From contig NC_059417.1 in the NCBI RefSeq assembly GCF_905220565.1, forward strand, positions 7,648,018 to 7,712,017: DNA of 64,000 nt. Direction: 5' to 3'. A program made the translations under genes and the position numbers. This DNA comes from Melitaea cinxia. Its lineage: Eukaryota; Arthropoda; Insecta; Lepidoptera; Nymphalidae. This document shows, piece after piece, positions 13,215 through 26,000 of this stretch. Each line of letters begins with the position of its first letter. The stretch's first letter is position 1. The notes beneath the pieces were generated by a model. The model had not been told where the DNA came from and searched no databases. It saw nothing but the letters and a program-made list of their open reading frames with translations.

Positions 13215-13400
13215 CTATACTAATATTATAAAGCTGAAGAGTTTGTTTCTATCCGATTTGAAAAATTCTTTCAGTGTTAGATAGCCTATTTATAGAGGAA
13301 GGCTAAGGCTATAAGTATTTCTGTGGTCTGTAGCTAAGTATAGTATTTTAGTATCTCTTTTTTTAAATTAACATTGGTGAAAGCGCGTGGCACCTCTAGT
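13215..13400 (+). mobile_element. Helitron-like element, short
   Basis: Opens tctatactaatattataaag and ends cacctctagt, the same family as 43140-43323. No coding sequence. Confidence 0.6.
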
Positions 13401-13447
13401 TGATTATATAAAGAATACTTCTGTAATCGTACTATCTAGGACATATC

Positions 13448-13832
13448 TATACATATAATAAAATGGTAGGAAAGTCAAAACTGTACATTGAATATTTTTT
13501 TAAAAGAATACTTGGGATGTGATCTAAAATCGATACCAAAGCCAAAAATATAGTTTTTAGAATTTTTGTCTGTTTGTCTGTATGTCCGGGATAAACTCAA
13601 AAAGTACTGCTTGGATTTACTTCAAATTTGACACGAATATTATTAAGAAGTCGGGTCGACACATAGGCTACATATTATCACACCTACGGGGAACGAGCAG
13701 TAAACCTTTATTTCTTCAACGCGTTCTGTATTATGTTAAAACCATGCTTAGCTGCTCACTATTAATAAAGATATTCTGTAGTATATTCAGTATCAGCATT
13801 GCATCCGTGCGAAGCCGGGGCGGGTCGCTAGT
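13448..13832 (+). mobile_element. Helitron-like element
   Basis: Opens tctatacatataataaaatg and closes gaagccggggcgggtcgctagt (13811-13832), a well-preserved Helitron 3' end. A 96-codon open frame across it (13582-13872) is a chance frame in the repeat. Confidence 0.6.
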
Positions 13833-14622
13833 GCTAAATATCAATAAAAAATATAAATTTCATTTTCTTTAGTTTTACTTGTAATTAAATATTAATTATG
13901 AAGGATATTCTTAACCTTGAACTTGGGAGTTAAATAAAGCCTTTATAAAATAAATATTAATTACATTACCTGAGATAATGATAAGATAATTAAAATACAA
14001 AGGCTTGTTAAAAATAAAGCGGTTATTGTAAGCTCGATAGACTGCGGGAAGGTCGGCTGTTCTTTGTTTAATATATACTCATCGTATAAAGTTGAAAAGT
14101 TTGTTTGTCTGTACAATACAATATCAAGTTCTACTTCAATTTTCAAGTTTTATGTGTGTCAATGTCAGTATGACATATCTTAAGACAAGCTTTTGTATCA
14201 TAAACAAAAAATAAAAATTCCTCCATTCGGGTAGACTAAATAACTCCTGACTCGTCAGTGTTCAAAGTATCATTCATAGTCATTGTACAAAGTACATGTA
14301 TGCCTTATTTACTTAATTATTATAGTTAATCCTAAATCGGAATATAAATTCAATATATGTATATCGTATTTCTGTTTAATAAGCATTAATCACTACTCTA
14401 GTATTAATGACTAGTAAAATAATAAATGCATAAAAGATTCCAATCTCCGTTGAACCTTAACCGCAGACCGCAATGAGAACGAGTGAAAATATAATAATTA
14501 CCTACAGCTTATATTTTAATATTCTACTTAAACTTCGATATTTAATCTATTTTCTTAAATAACGATTATATTTATCGTGATCTGTAATTATTAATTATTA
14601 TTTTTGTATATATTTTTTATGT

Positions 14623-14871
14623 CACTAGGTCGGCAAACAAGCGTACGTCTCACCCGATAGTAAGCGATTACTGTAGTTTATAGACGCCAGAAACACTAGA
14701 AGCATCGCAACCGTGTTGCCGACCCTACCCCCGGAGCTCTCTACCTTCTAACCACAGGAACACAGCACTATTGAAAGCAGTGTTGTTTAGCTGTGACCTT
14801 TTGTAAATTCTAGGTACTTCTACAGTCGTTTTGTTCCAGATTTTAAGCAGGATATGTCTACTGTGCCCTAC
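14623..14871 (-). repeat. R-family repeat
   Basis: Carries actaggtcggcaaacaagcg, agcatcgcaa..gttgccgacc, gagctc and, at the far end, ctgtgccctac. It is one of ten copies recognised in this window, each about 150-280 bp. The family has no ORF and no obvious tRNA promoter. Its class is unknown to me. Confidence 0.65.
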
Positions 14872-15789
14872 TAAAATGTAACACAGTTTTGACGGTTTCT
14901 TGTAAGTGTCTGATACTTATCTGGTAAATAATGATATCAGTTAAATAAAAACTGCTTATTTCCGTTTCACCATCAAGTTCAACCATGAGATTTAGTTCGT
15001 TAGTAACTGGAGGTCTAGGTCTAGCAGTAGATTATAAGATAGGCAGAAGAGATATAGATTTAAAGTAAAAAGGTGCTTAGTGACTTTTTTACGTTCTGCT
15101 GATAGTTTCTGATACCCTATGTGCCACTTATGTGGAAGATAAATTATACTAGGACCCTAAAAATCTAACGATTAAAATTATATAATAACAAATTAAGTAT
15201 GGTGTTGATTTTTGTAATAAATATTCTAAAGTATACCTACTGAGTTCATTAGCCTAATACTAGGTATACAATGTTTCAAGTCACCTTGGTTGCTGTGTAT
15301 GTGTATTTAGATACAGTGGCTGAGTGTGCGCGTCAATAGGTACTGTCAAGTGCGTTATTTATTTTTAAAAATACATGTGGATAAAGCCTCCTTTTCAAGC
15401 CTTTTTTTAATACAAATAATTACAATGAATCGTAATATCTGAGGTTCACGTGGATCAAATTATAAGGGGCTATACTAAAATACGACAGACGAATATCTAA
15501 GCGATCCAATTTTTTTTCCGTATCGTATATTTTAAATCAACAATAAACGTAAAAGAACGCATATTTATATATTATTCAGTCAATTGAACTTTCGAACGCA
15601 ATATTTCCATAGTAATTCGAAAAGTATAAATTATAATATGAAAGAGCCGCGCCAAAGGTAAGTGGGCAGGTATTAATTTAGAGCCGAACCAATGATAAGA
15701 TTTTCCCTTTGCATAATATTTGTATGATTTATCTCAAACTGTTGGTTTTATAAGTTAACTTCATAATATGTAAGTGTAACTATAATTTT

Positions 15790-16052
15790 TGAGGTACAGC
15801 ACACCTGGAAATATCTTTCTTAAAGTCTGGAGCAGTCCGACTGGGGAAGTTCCTTACCCTCAAAATCATAGCTAAATGTAACTGTTCCTAAGTAGTGATG
15901 TTTTCCTGTAGTAAGGTAGCCAGAACTCCAGTGTCGGGGGTAGGTTCGGCAACGCTCTTACTATGCTTCTAGTGATGCAGACGTCTATAGACTACGGTAT
16001 CTGCTTACCATCAGGTGGGTCATACGCCTGTTTGCTACCCTAGTCATATAAA
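15790..16052 (+). repeat. R-family repeat
   Basis: Forward copy running from ggtacagcacacctggaaat to gtttgctaccctagtcat. Confidence 0.6.
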
Positions 16053-16083
16053 AAAACCTTAGCATACAAAGTTTTGACTGACC

Positions 16084-16140
16084 CTTAGACAGTGTCCCTT
16101 CCGTTCGGGTTATGTGTTCGATTCCCACGCTCAGTTTAGG
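16084..16140 (+). repeat. tRNA-like B-box fragment
   Basis: Contains tgtgttcgattcccacgctc, a good RNA polymerase III B box. No full tRNA fold or A box was seen, so it is likely a SINE remnant. Confidence 0.3.
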
Positions 16141-16267
16141 TGTATTTTGTATCATATTTATGTATGTATACATTTGTTGAAATTACATTTATGTATATGT
16201 TTTGTGTATGTCAAAATAGTTCATTTATATAACCCATATTTTTACGTTATAACATACATTAAAAAAA

Positions 16268-16316
16268 AATACAGTCGAATTGATAACCTCCTCCTTTTTT
16301 GGAAGTCGGTTAAAAA
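16268..16316 (+). mobile_element. M-family MITE, 3' terminus only
   Basis: Ends cctcctccttttttggaagtcggttaaaaa (16287-16316), identical to the end of the full copy at 23305-23904. Confidence 0.5.
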
Positions 16317-17520
16317 ATCCATTTATTGACGAATTTTATAAGCGATATTACATCACTCTACCACTAATATGAGTTATGATTGTAAACGTCGATCAATCTC
16401 ATACATATCTGTAGAATAAATCTGGTTTAAACCACGAGGAAAATCCGTCGCTTTTATTAAGAATTAGAATTGCATAATATTAACTTCATAATGGCCTAAA
16501 AACAAAATCGAATATTTTACTAATCCAGTTTATTACGATGTTGAGTTTATTACAAACAGCGTCTCTATAAAGAAACTAGATGCGACTCGCGTTTTTACTT
16601 GCGTTTCGTATCACCTGTTAACGTTAGTCGTTTTAAAATAAAATAAAAATACTCAAGAAACTCAATTTGTTTTCATATCGAAATGTTTATTTGCCATCCA
16701 TATGAGTATAGGGTCTTATAAAATCATATACGGACTTCCAACTTAGATACCCGTTTCGTGGTACTGCAGACTTCACGTACTCTGCTTAAAAATGTTTAAA
16801 GGCAATTAGAGTTAAAGAAACCTTAAATGTTCAGATGTGTAGTTTTAATTAATAATGAACAATATATTTATTTATTTATTATACCAATTATGGTGGTAGC
16901 TTCTCTATTAATCACAATTTATAATTACCCGACTGCCAAGGAAGGGTTATGTTTTTCGCGCGTATCTTGTATGTATGTATGTTTGTATGTAATATTCTTT
17001 ACTACCTCATATCTCCAGAACCACTGAACGGATTTACATAATTGAGGTATCGTTAGGTTCGTCTTAGCTGCCCAAGTGTTCTTAGATAGGTGACATTAAA
17101 AAAAAATCAAACATGGCGGCTGCGCGAAGCCATTGTAGTTAATGAAAAAAAAATTTTTTCTCGAATACTACAATATGGGTATCAAATTGAAGGGCACAAT
17201 ACAAGGATTTTAAAAAGATATATCATGATTATTATTACCGTAATACTAATAAATAAATACAATATTAAAGTTTAAAAAATGTGGACTTTGCTCTTTCCCA
17301 CGCCTATGCCATGCCAAACTCGCCTCCTAGGCGACGATCAACTTCGGGGTGTAGCCTTTCTAATAAAATACAATGGTTAAAAAAACATACAATTAAAATT
17401 ACAAATAAAAATTAATAAATGTCACACCAATTTACAATTACATTAATAAAATCAATAACAAATACATAATACCAAATACAAACAAATAATTTTAATAATA
17501 ATTTCATTATATTAAAACTA

Positions 17521-17700
17521 GTAGTTGTTGACTTAAGCAGTCACCTATTTGCTAAAGGTCAGGCTTACGTTGCTTTGAGCAGAGTGAGATCTTTCTCCGG
17601 GCTTGCTATCAGTTCTCTTGACCCTAAAAAATTACTTAATCAACCACATGATGTAAACTGTTTTAATGAATTGAACCGATTACGTAATATGTCTGACTAA
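17521..17700 (+). pseudogene. Helitron helicase C-terminal fragment
   Basis: Open to a TAA at 17698. It reads VVDLSSHLFAKGQAYVALSR and then VRSFSGLAISSLDPKKLL, ending ELNRLRNMSD. AKGQAYVALSRV is the conserved last motif of PIF1-family helicases as found at the C-terminus of Helitron Rep/Hel proteins. Everything upstream (17280-17520) is non-coding, so only about the last 58 residues survive. It is the only Helitron coding sequence in a window otherwise holding non-autonomous copies. Confidence 0.75.
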
Positions 17701-18387
17701 AAAGGCATGAAATTGAAGGATAAGTCAAATCATTCTCTCTTTGTGCATGTCTCCGACTGCATGTTATGTACGACGTTGCATAAAGTTTCGAAGGACTACC
17801 GTATTAGTATATTTTAAATGTAAGCACAAAATGTTTGATATTGTTTCTATTTATTTCGCTGACTTTGTGTGCATATTGAATTTTTATCTTGTTCCAGCTT
17901 TTTCAGTTGATTTTCTATTAGTTGTTCTTCACGCAGGCGGGTTTTTTGTTTTTTTTTTTTTTTTTAATTATTATTTTTATCATTTGTAAAATGACGATTC
18001 TAAGGTGCATATGAAGCCTATTTAAATAAAGTTTTTTTTTTATTTTGATTCTAATTCTAAAGTTTACGCAATTTTTACTGATGCTTAACCGAGCTATGCC
18101 CGCGATACATGAACAGCGCGTCTCTCACAAAGTGAGCACTTGACTTTACAGTACGCATTGTAACACAAATGTTCACTCAAAGCAATGCCCTCGGTCGCCC
18201 TATAACACGTGTGTTGACGTGCCGTTAGGAACCGAGATACGAGCGAACAGAGTAACGAGGGGAATTGTTACTGTACTAATTTGTTTTGTACTCTTAAAAT
18301 ATACGTATGCTTAATAATAGCATACAATGTATAATCTATACAAATAAAAATAAATTGTCGAAATGTACAAGAGCATAACTTCACGTA

Positions 18388-18727
18388 TGTGCTGTGTGGC
18401 TACGGCACTAAAGAATTTAGCCACCCCCTCTCTTCCCGTGGGTGTCGTAAGAGGCGACTAAGGGATAACAAGGTTCCACAACCACCTTGGAACTTAAGAA
18501 GCGGTCCGATGGCGGGATAACCATCCAACTGCTGGCTTTGAAATACACAGGCCGAAGACGGGCAGCAGCGTCTTCGGTGCGACAAAGCCAGTACTGCGGT
18601 CACCAACCCGCCTGCCTAGCGTGGTGACTATGGGTAAAACACATGAGTTCACGTTATTTTTGGCGTAAACTTGTGGAGGCCTATGTCCAGCAGTGGACTG
18701 TGATAGGCTGAAATGATGATGATGATA
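18388..18727 (+). mobile_element. RTE-derived half-element (5' leader plus 3' tail)
   Basis: The leader ccgtgggtgtcgtaagaggc, ggcgggataaccatccaact and gtcttcggtgcgacaaagcc matches that before the RTE endonuclease at 1372-1560. It then jumps to ggcctatgtccagcagtgg and ends with a (GAT)n tail. It therefore looks like an RTE LINE with its coding part deleted, mobilised in trans (inference). Confidence 0.6.
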
Positions 18728-18835
18728 ACTTCACGTATTGTCTGGAAGTCTAATAGAAAATTTCTCACATAATTATATGCATGTAATATTTTGTTGTAAT
18801 ATGTTATTTTACATTTTTTTTACTTATATAGTAAT

Positions 18836-18931
18836 GGACGATATTTTACAGCAACCGTGGTCACCGACCGAAACGTCGGGAATCTAAAAAGTTAATAAAC
18901 CGCGATAAAATCCGAAAAAGTTGTTTCATTT
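18836..18931 (+). repeat. F1 foldback, half copy
   Basis: Contains tttacagcaaccgtggtcac, cgaaacgtcgggaat and aaccgcgataaaatccgaaa, as in one arm of the foldback at 24994-25162. Confidence 0.5.
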
Positions 18932-19604
18932 AAAAAAAAATTTGAAATGTTATAATGCCTATCACGAGAAAAAACTTTGCAAAATTTTGAATGCTTGTAT
19001 GGCTAAATATTTCATATTACTAGAAATACAGATATTAAATTTGGAAGACAATACTTACTTATTTAAGATTTAGGTTGACTATTTAGTATAAAAAGACTCA
19101 CCATAGGGTCTGTCAGCAGGGATTTTTTTTTAAATATTGCTTAACCGTAGTTCAAAACATGTGACCTCAAGTAAGCACGTCAGAGGGCCTCACGCGGGAC
19201 CTCCTTGAGTACGAGGCTATGGGCAAATCTGCTTTGTCTATGCTTACTTACGTCATTATTACACCATTACTCATACTGTGAGATATCGGACTGTTCCGGC
19301 GAACTTCGTACCGTCATTTCTTTATTCATAATAATCGTGTTTTAAATTGGAGTTAACTCTTTAAGATCGAAGCTATATAAGGCACGCGGTATGAAAATAT
19401 ATGGGTAAATATATGGTAATCGTATGAAACAACGAAACGGCAGTGATACTGAGAGTAACGCTGGAGAGTCGCTGAGAGCAACGCTTTACAGCGCTTGTAG
19501 CTGTAGTTGTATATGGGTATAGTTACCAGCATTTATTTTACCAACACAAATAGCAAGCGTCAATTTATATATTCTATATTGTATGTATATACGTATATTT
19601 ATTG

Positions 19605-19870
19605 AGGAAGGGCACAGCATGATCCTACTCAAAATCCTGAGCAGCCCAACTGGGGAATTACCTTAACCTTACAGAAGATCACAGCTAAGTAATGCTCTCA
19701 AGTGTAGTGCTATGTTCTTATTATGAGTAAGGTGGCCAGAGCTCCCGGGGAGAAGGGTGAGAGTTAGGCTTGCCAACGCGCTTGCGATGCTTCTGGTGTT
19801 TACAGGCGGGTAACCGCTTACCATTAATTAGGTGGTCCGTACGCTTGTTTGCGAACCTAGTCGTATAAAT
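19605..19870 (+). repeat. R-family repeat
   Basis: Forward copy from aggaagggcacagcatgatc to acctagtcgtataaat, ending about 85 bases before the fusilli exon A acceptor. Confidence 0.6.
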
Positions 19871-19953
19871 GTATAAAAAAAATGACAATGTGCCCGACTA
19901 CAGTCGGGTCCGATTGTTAGTTTAAAATATCTAACTCTCGTGTATCGTTACAG

Positions 19954-20036
19954 TTCGACGAGTTCGTGCGCTCGCTGCAAGTGGACCCCCACTCCCCCCT
20001 GTTCAGACTCGTCACAGACGGACAGCCACCGCTCAG
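19954..20036 (+). CDS. fus: fusilli exon A (first visible exon)
   Basis: 83 nt after acceptor ...gttacag at 19953, before donor gtgagt at 20037. It reads FDEFVRSLQV...TDGQPPLR, matching the ESRP1 stretch LDQALRQF...CTDGQLHVRQ in the N-terminal domain. It enters in phase 0 and leaves after two bases of an Arg codon. It is GC-rich against its AT-rich flanks. An R-family repeat ends about 85 bases upstream of the acceptor. Confidence 0.88.
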
Positions 20037-23000
20037 GTGAGTGTATTAGCATAATATCATTTTTTACCATTTAATCGCACTCGGTGAAGTTGCTTTAACT
20101 GAGGTATTATTAATGCCTATAAATTATATGTAATTTAATACATTAAATGATTTTTCTATCATTATCATCATCATCATTTCAGCCTATCACAATTCACTGC
20201 TGGACATAGGCCTCCACAAGTTCATGCCAAAAATAGCGTGAACTCATATGTTTTGACCATAGTCACTACGTTGAGCAGGCGGGTTCGTGACCATTTGTGA
20301 CATGATTCTTATATAATGTTTGTATTTGTCTTCAGCCTATTTTTAATTTTTTGAAAGAATATATTTAACTGTCTACTGTAACCTATTACTCAAGCATTGA
20401 GCTGGTTACCGTAGCAACCGACGCCCGTTAATTAATTACAGTTAAAAGTCCATAAAAATCTTTGTATGTTAATACAATCAATTTGTCGTAGTGATGGTAT
20501 TATTGTGTTGAGATTATAAACAAAAAACTATCACCGATTATATTTCTCTCTATTTGTATTACGGTCAGTTTCATCGATTGCTGATAATGTTTATCGTGCA
20601 CATAAAAGTTACTGATAGGACTTAAAGCAAGTGGTAAAATTGGTCCTTAGATTTACCTACGTAAGGTAGTTTTACCTACGCCCACTTTTTCCCTAAACTA
20701 ATGAATTTACAACTTTTGGATGTTCAGGATGCGAATAAAAATACCTGTTAGATTTTGGAAAAAAAAAATGTCATAAGCTTTTGTCCATTAGATACCGTTG
20801 GGTAACACAGACCTTTAATAACTTACTAAATCTTAATTTATTATACATTTATGTACCCGAAATTGATTTAGGCACATAGAAGGAACAAATAGAAAAAAAA
20901 TACTACAAGAGATGACATTTATTGAAACATAATAATCACTTTAAGCCACAATTGTTAATAAAAATAAAAGTTCTGTACCAAAGTCCACAATTAGTTCCAT
21001 TTTGAATTCTATCCTCGTCGATACTAAATAAAAAAAGGATCATATAAATATTAAATATATTGATTCCAATGTTTTTTACGTTTAGCGGAACTCGTCCGAC
21101 GCGTGGAAAAAAATTTGACGTTTTTACAATTGACGCACGATTCGAATAACATTCCGAATGCTATATCGTTGCAGAATATTGTAAACACTTCGTTTTATAC
21201 GAAGAAGCTTATTTACAAATATTTTTACACATTATATACAGCGAATATCTACGATTACTTGTCTTAAGTTAGTTTTAACTTTTTAGTTTTATCTTTTTCT
21301 AAATTTATTGATATATTCGGAGATCGTATCAGCTATATTAATGAAACGGGATCCCTAGTCTATAGCGGCCCTCAACATGAATAAGAAAAAAAAAAACCAT
21401 GAAACCCATTCACAATCTCAAATTCAAAAAATTTAAAAAATCGTTATCCTTATATCTTCAGTTGTGTTCTCTAACAAATTAAGATACTCGTCTTAGACAA
21501 GCTACGCTACTGTATAGCAAATATTAAATAATGCGTATAGGTGAAAATTGTGTAAAAGTCGTTAGTCAACTCTTTTTGGGAGAATATAAAAATAATATTA
21601 TTATTTCAAACTACTAAACATATTAATACTATTCAAGTGTCAATATGCTTGCTTAAAATTTTTACATTCCTCGCATTTATGTATTGCATGCATAATTATA
21701 ACTAATGCAACCTAACCTTTAATCTTTCGTTTATCACAAAAAAAAAAAAAAATCCTATAACTATTCTTGAAAGTTCAAAAAAATTTAAATTGTATAAAAT
21801 TTAGATACAGACAGACAAACGATCGACCTTTCGGATCTTTTATATAGAATGTAGATACAAATCTAACCTGACATCCGGCGTCAGTGTTTACGAATGTTTG
21901 GTGTTGTTTACAACCGCGATATATGAGATTCTATCGATATTTTTCTCGTACAAAACTTTTAAATATGTCGAACGAGAGGTTTCTTTGATCCTATTAACAG
22001 TACAGATGTAAGAATAAAGAAAATAAGATTAACATTAACGTACACATTTTTATTTATTCTTTTTAAAAGAAGTCAGATAGTAGAAATCTAAGTTTTCGTC
22101 ATATATGGATTACATAATAACTAAACAGTTATCTAGAATTACTATCTGAAGAAGAAGATTAATTATAACCATAGTTAATATAGTTAAGGTGTGAGATATG
22201 AACGATAAAGGTCACAAGGAGAAAGACGCAAGAATTCTTTTTTAGATTATAAATTGTTATAAAGTGCTACATTTTAATGGTTCATTGCAGATCCATTTTA
22301 GTAATCAGAACTCCTAGTAACAGAGAAAACGCAAATGCTTGGCTGGTTAAAGTAAAAATGAAAAATGCCAGCCAAGATGTGAAATACAAGATTCTAGTTT
22401 GTAACTGCCTAGTACAAAACGCAACTAAAGAAAATATCGCTGCTTCTTGCGTATCTTGTGAGACTAGCACGCCATTAACCAAGTAGCCGTACACATTAGT
22501 AACATCCAGCTTGGCTTAACCACAATATGATGTACGAAATAGTTGATTTCACAAAGATTATTCAGAAAGAGTCGTAATAACTGTGACCATCATCGCTATT
22601 TAAAATTACGCAACTGCAGTTAATGATACACAATCGGTTTGTAATACTTTACCCAGTTACTAATATTTTGACACAAAAAGATTATGTGTAATGAGATCGA
22701 CTAAACGATTACAGTGATAAATGTGTGTATCATTTCGTAATAGTGAAGTTCGATTATATTAAACGTGTTTGTAATTGAAAAACATTGATCAAACTTAACG
22801 AGACTCAAATTTGTAGTTATAAGGTAAACTGCTACTTTCAAAATTTCCTTGAGATATAAATAAGGGTTTACAATAGAATATTTGCGTTAGGAAGATAGTG
22901 GACCCATCGCTGTCACTCAGCTTAGTCACGCCTCTTGACCAATTCAATTTTAAGAAGGATTTACTTCAACTAGTGAATTTGAACTTGCCTTACGACCACT

Positions 23001-26000
23001 TACATATATTAGTAACATAAAAATAACTTCTATATTAATTTTTTTAAGTTTTATTATACTTTGTAAAATGTAATTCTTATGAAACGAAAAGTTATGATAA
23101 TCACTCAGAAAATTGAAATGTTTCAGAAAATACAAAGATTATTTCAGCAGGACTTTCTAGGACAACATCAACTCAATCAATAATTAGAATAAGTTCTTGA
23201 AGAGAAAATGAAATACGAAACAACTTTGTACGCCACTTAGATATTTTGTCCATTGGCGAGTGCTATCATATAACTGATAACAGTTAGTACTTGTAAATAA
23301 ATAATTGTGTTTCCTCGCAAACGAAAAAAAAACCGACTTCAATTACATCGACGAATAATACAGCGTAGATCGACATAAATAGTCAAGTGACTACGCGTTA
23401 TCAAAGATTACTCAAAAAGTAGTTATCAGATCTCGATAAAATTTCAATGTGACCACATGATAAACATTAGCTTTCGATAAACTATAAAATTTATCAAAAT
23501 CGGTACACCTAGAAAAAGTTATTGCGGATTTTCGAGAGTTTCCCTCGATTTCTCTGGGATCCTATCATCAGATCCTGGTTTCCTTATCATGGTACCAAAC
23601 TAGGGATATCTCCTTTCCAACAAAAAATAATTATCAAAATCGGTATATCCAGTAGAAAGTTATGCGGTATAATACAACGTAGGTCGACGAAAAAAGCGTC
23701 AAGTAAAAACGCATTATTAGATATAACTCGAAAAGTAGTTGTTAGATCTCAAATAAATTTAAATGGGACCAATTGACACGGATCACCTTTCGGTTAAAGA
23801 AAAAATTGTCGAAATCGGTCCACCCGGTCAAAAGTTCTGATATTAACATACATTAAAAAAAAATACAGTCGAATTGAGAACCTCCTCCTTTTTTGGAAGT
23901 CGGTTAAAAAAAGCGTCATTACGCAAATGAATTCGCGCTATTTTTAACCGACTTCCAAAAAAGGAGGAGGTTTTCAATTCGACTGTATTTTTTTTTTATT
24001 TTTATGTATGCGATTTCGACAAATTTTCTTTTAATCGAAAGGTGGTGTGTGTCATTTTTTCACCTTTCGATCCACTTTCCACCCAGTCTAAAGTTAATTT
24101 AAAAAAATACAATCGAGTTGAGAACTACCTCCTCTTTTGGAAGTCGGATAAGAATTATGAGCCCAGTAAAATCTAGACGCAGACAACAATGGGTGCTGGA
24201 AATTAAAATTAAACAAAAAAAAAAACAGTTAGTTTTTGTACTTAATTTTTTCGTAATATCAAGTGATATTTATAAACATGTCCATTTTTTGCCGGACCCC
24301 AAAAATAAAAATTGTACTTTTTGTTTGTGAAATAATTCAGCACTAAATTATAATTTTGTTTTACTAATTTTTATTTTAAACATCCTCCATATAACAACGT
24401 ATGAAGTAATAACAAATTAGTTAAGTTTCTTTTAATTTGAAAAACAGTAAAAACTCATGTTTTGACCATTATAGTAACTGCTATGTGTCGTATTTTGTAG
24501 TCTACCTTATTGAACATTAAGCTAATATAAAAAAGAAGAATTCAAATACCCTCGCTTTTTAATTTGTATTATTGGCAATAAGCGATGCTGTAATCTATTT
24601 TACATATATTTTTCAAGTCTATTGTGGTTGTAATTATCTTCTCATCAATGTCAAATTGGCGAAATCATTCGTGCTATTTAAGCTCTATTGGAGCCCATTA
24701 AATCCTAATGAATGAATTATTTTTACGTCGCCGACAAGTTAATTTTTAAGTCATATAGCAACTTTATCACTGTCAAATCATTCCGAATGCTTGGCTTTGT
24801 GTTAAGAATGGGAAGAGACTTTAACAATGTCAGCACAATTATTGAAGTAAAACTTCTTTACGTACGCGTGATTTGGAGTAAGCTGATGAATGCGTGACGA
24901 GCGCGTTACGAAAAGTGTGATCGGGAGAGGCAAACGGAAGTTGATATAAGTTAGTGAAGATAGTAAGAGAGTGAGTTACGTTTGGTAATTAATGAAACAA
25001 CTTTTTTTTCGGATTTTATCGCGGTTTATTATTAACTTTTGATTCCCGACGTTTTGGATACTTTACAGCAACCATGGTCACGGGAGGACTGTAAAGTATC
25101 CGAAACGTCGGGAATCAAAAGTTAATAATAAACCGCGATAAAATCCGATAAAAAGTTGTTTCAATAAATGAGTAAAATTCGTGTAAACATTAGAAAACAA
25201 TACGTTTTGTAAGTTTTACTTCAGTCATGTGGTCTAAAGCATAGGTACTCTTTTTTTTCCCTTTATAACTCTTGTAAGATCTGTTTTGGAATACTGGTCC
25301 ATTATATGGAATCCTTTTTGCAAATCTCATGTTGATCAGTTAACATAACTATAAATTTATTAATTTTTTATTACAAAGATTTGCCCCATCTTCGGGGTTC
25401 TTAGGGTGGAATCCTGCAACTCAATTTTGAAGCATATTTATATCTTTAATTATCTTATTATAAATCCAATATGCTGGACTGGAAAGAAGGCGAACTAATT
25501 AAAAAAAAAAAAAAAAAAAACATAAAAATGTTGCCTGTTTTCAAAAAATTTTTGAGACTTATCTCAATCGCACCGACCAGTCTCCTTCGTGTATTCTCCA
25601 CTCTACATGACATTGGCGGAATCTACCGTGCTCCACTGACACAATTGAAAACCATTATACCCAATAATCAAGTTTTATATGCTTTCCTATATAGAAGATT
25701 TTAGGTTAACATGGCTACTTCTATTACTAAAACTATTCATAAACGGGATATTTACCGGGAATAAACATGGTAAATATCCCGTTTATGAATAGTTTCCTAT
25801 AATATGTGTATCAAATGAAAGGGCTTGCTAAGAAATAACTCGAAAAAAGTGTCGTTACACTAAATCCAATATGGCGGACGTGTTAGGATGGCGGATTAAG
25901 TTTTTTATGCTTTCTTACAATATGGGGATCAAATGAAATACCAGACAGACCTGTCCAGTCAAAAACAACTGACCGGCTGACAACGAAACGACTGACGAAC

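Larger units (their letters stand above)
1..19953 (+). other. upstream fusilli intron, no exon seen
   Basis: No open stretch here resembles the missing ESRP N-terminus, and no host exon could be supported. Because the exon at 19954 enters in phase 0 without a start codon, this stretch is most simply intron, possibly extending past base 1. Its recognisable content is transposable elements, listed separately. The gaps between them (about 1-314, 3850-4470, 4800-5970, 6710-7820, 8030-9060, 14150-14620, 14880-15790, 16320-17080) show only AT-rich sequence. Confidence 0.6.

Noticed and set aside
17741..17989. 82-codon frame after the helicase fragment
   Set aside because: Hydrophobic low-complexity reading of T-rich DNA, not a continuation of the Helitron frame, which already ended at 17700.
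22277..22494. Open frame on both strands, preceded by a ttcattgcag acceptor-like site
   Set aside because: No recognisable protein, no donor that keeps fusilli in frame, and exons A and B already join in phase. Left unannotated.
23522..23776. 84-codon frame, with a similar 78-codon frame at 55583-55819
   Set aside because: Both lie at the same place in M-family MITE copies and share a peptide only because the DNA is repeated. Other copies break the frame.
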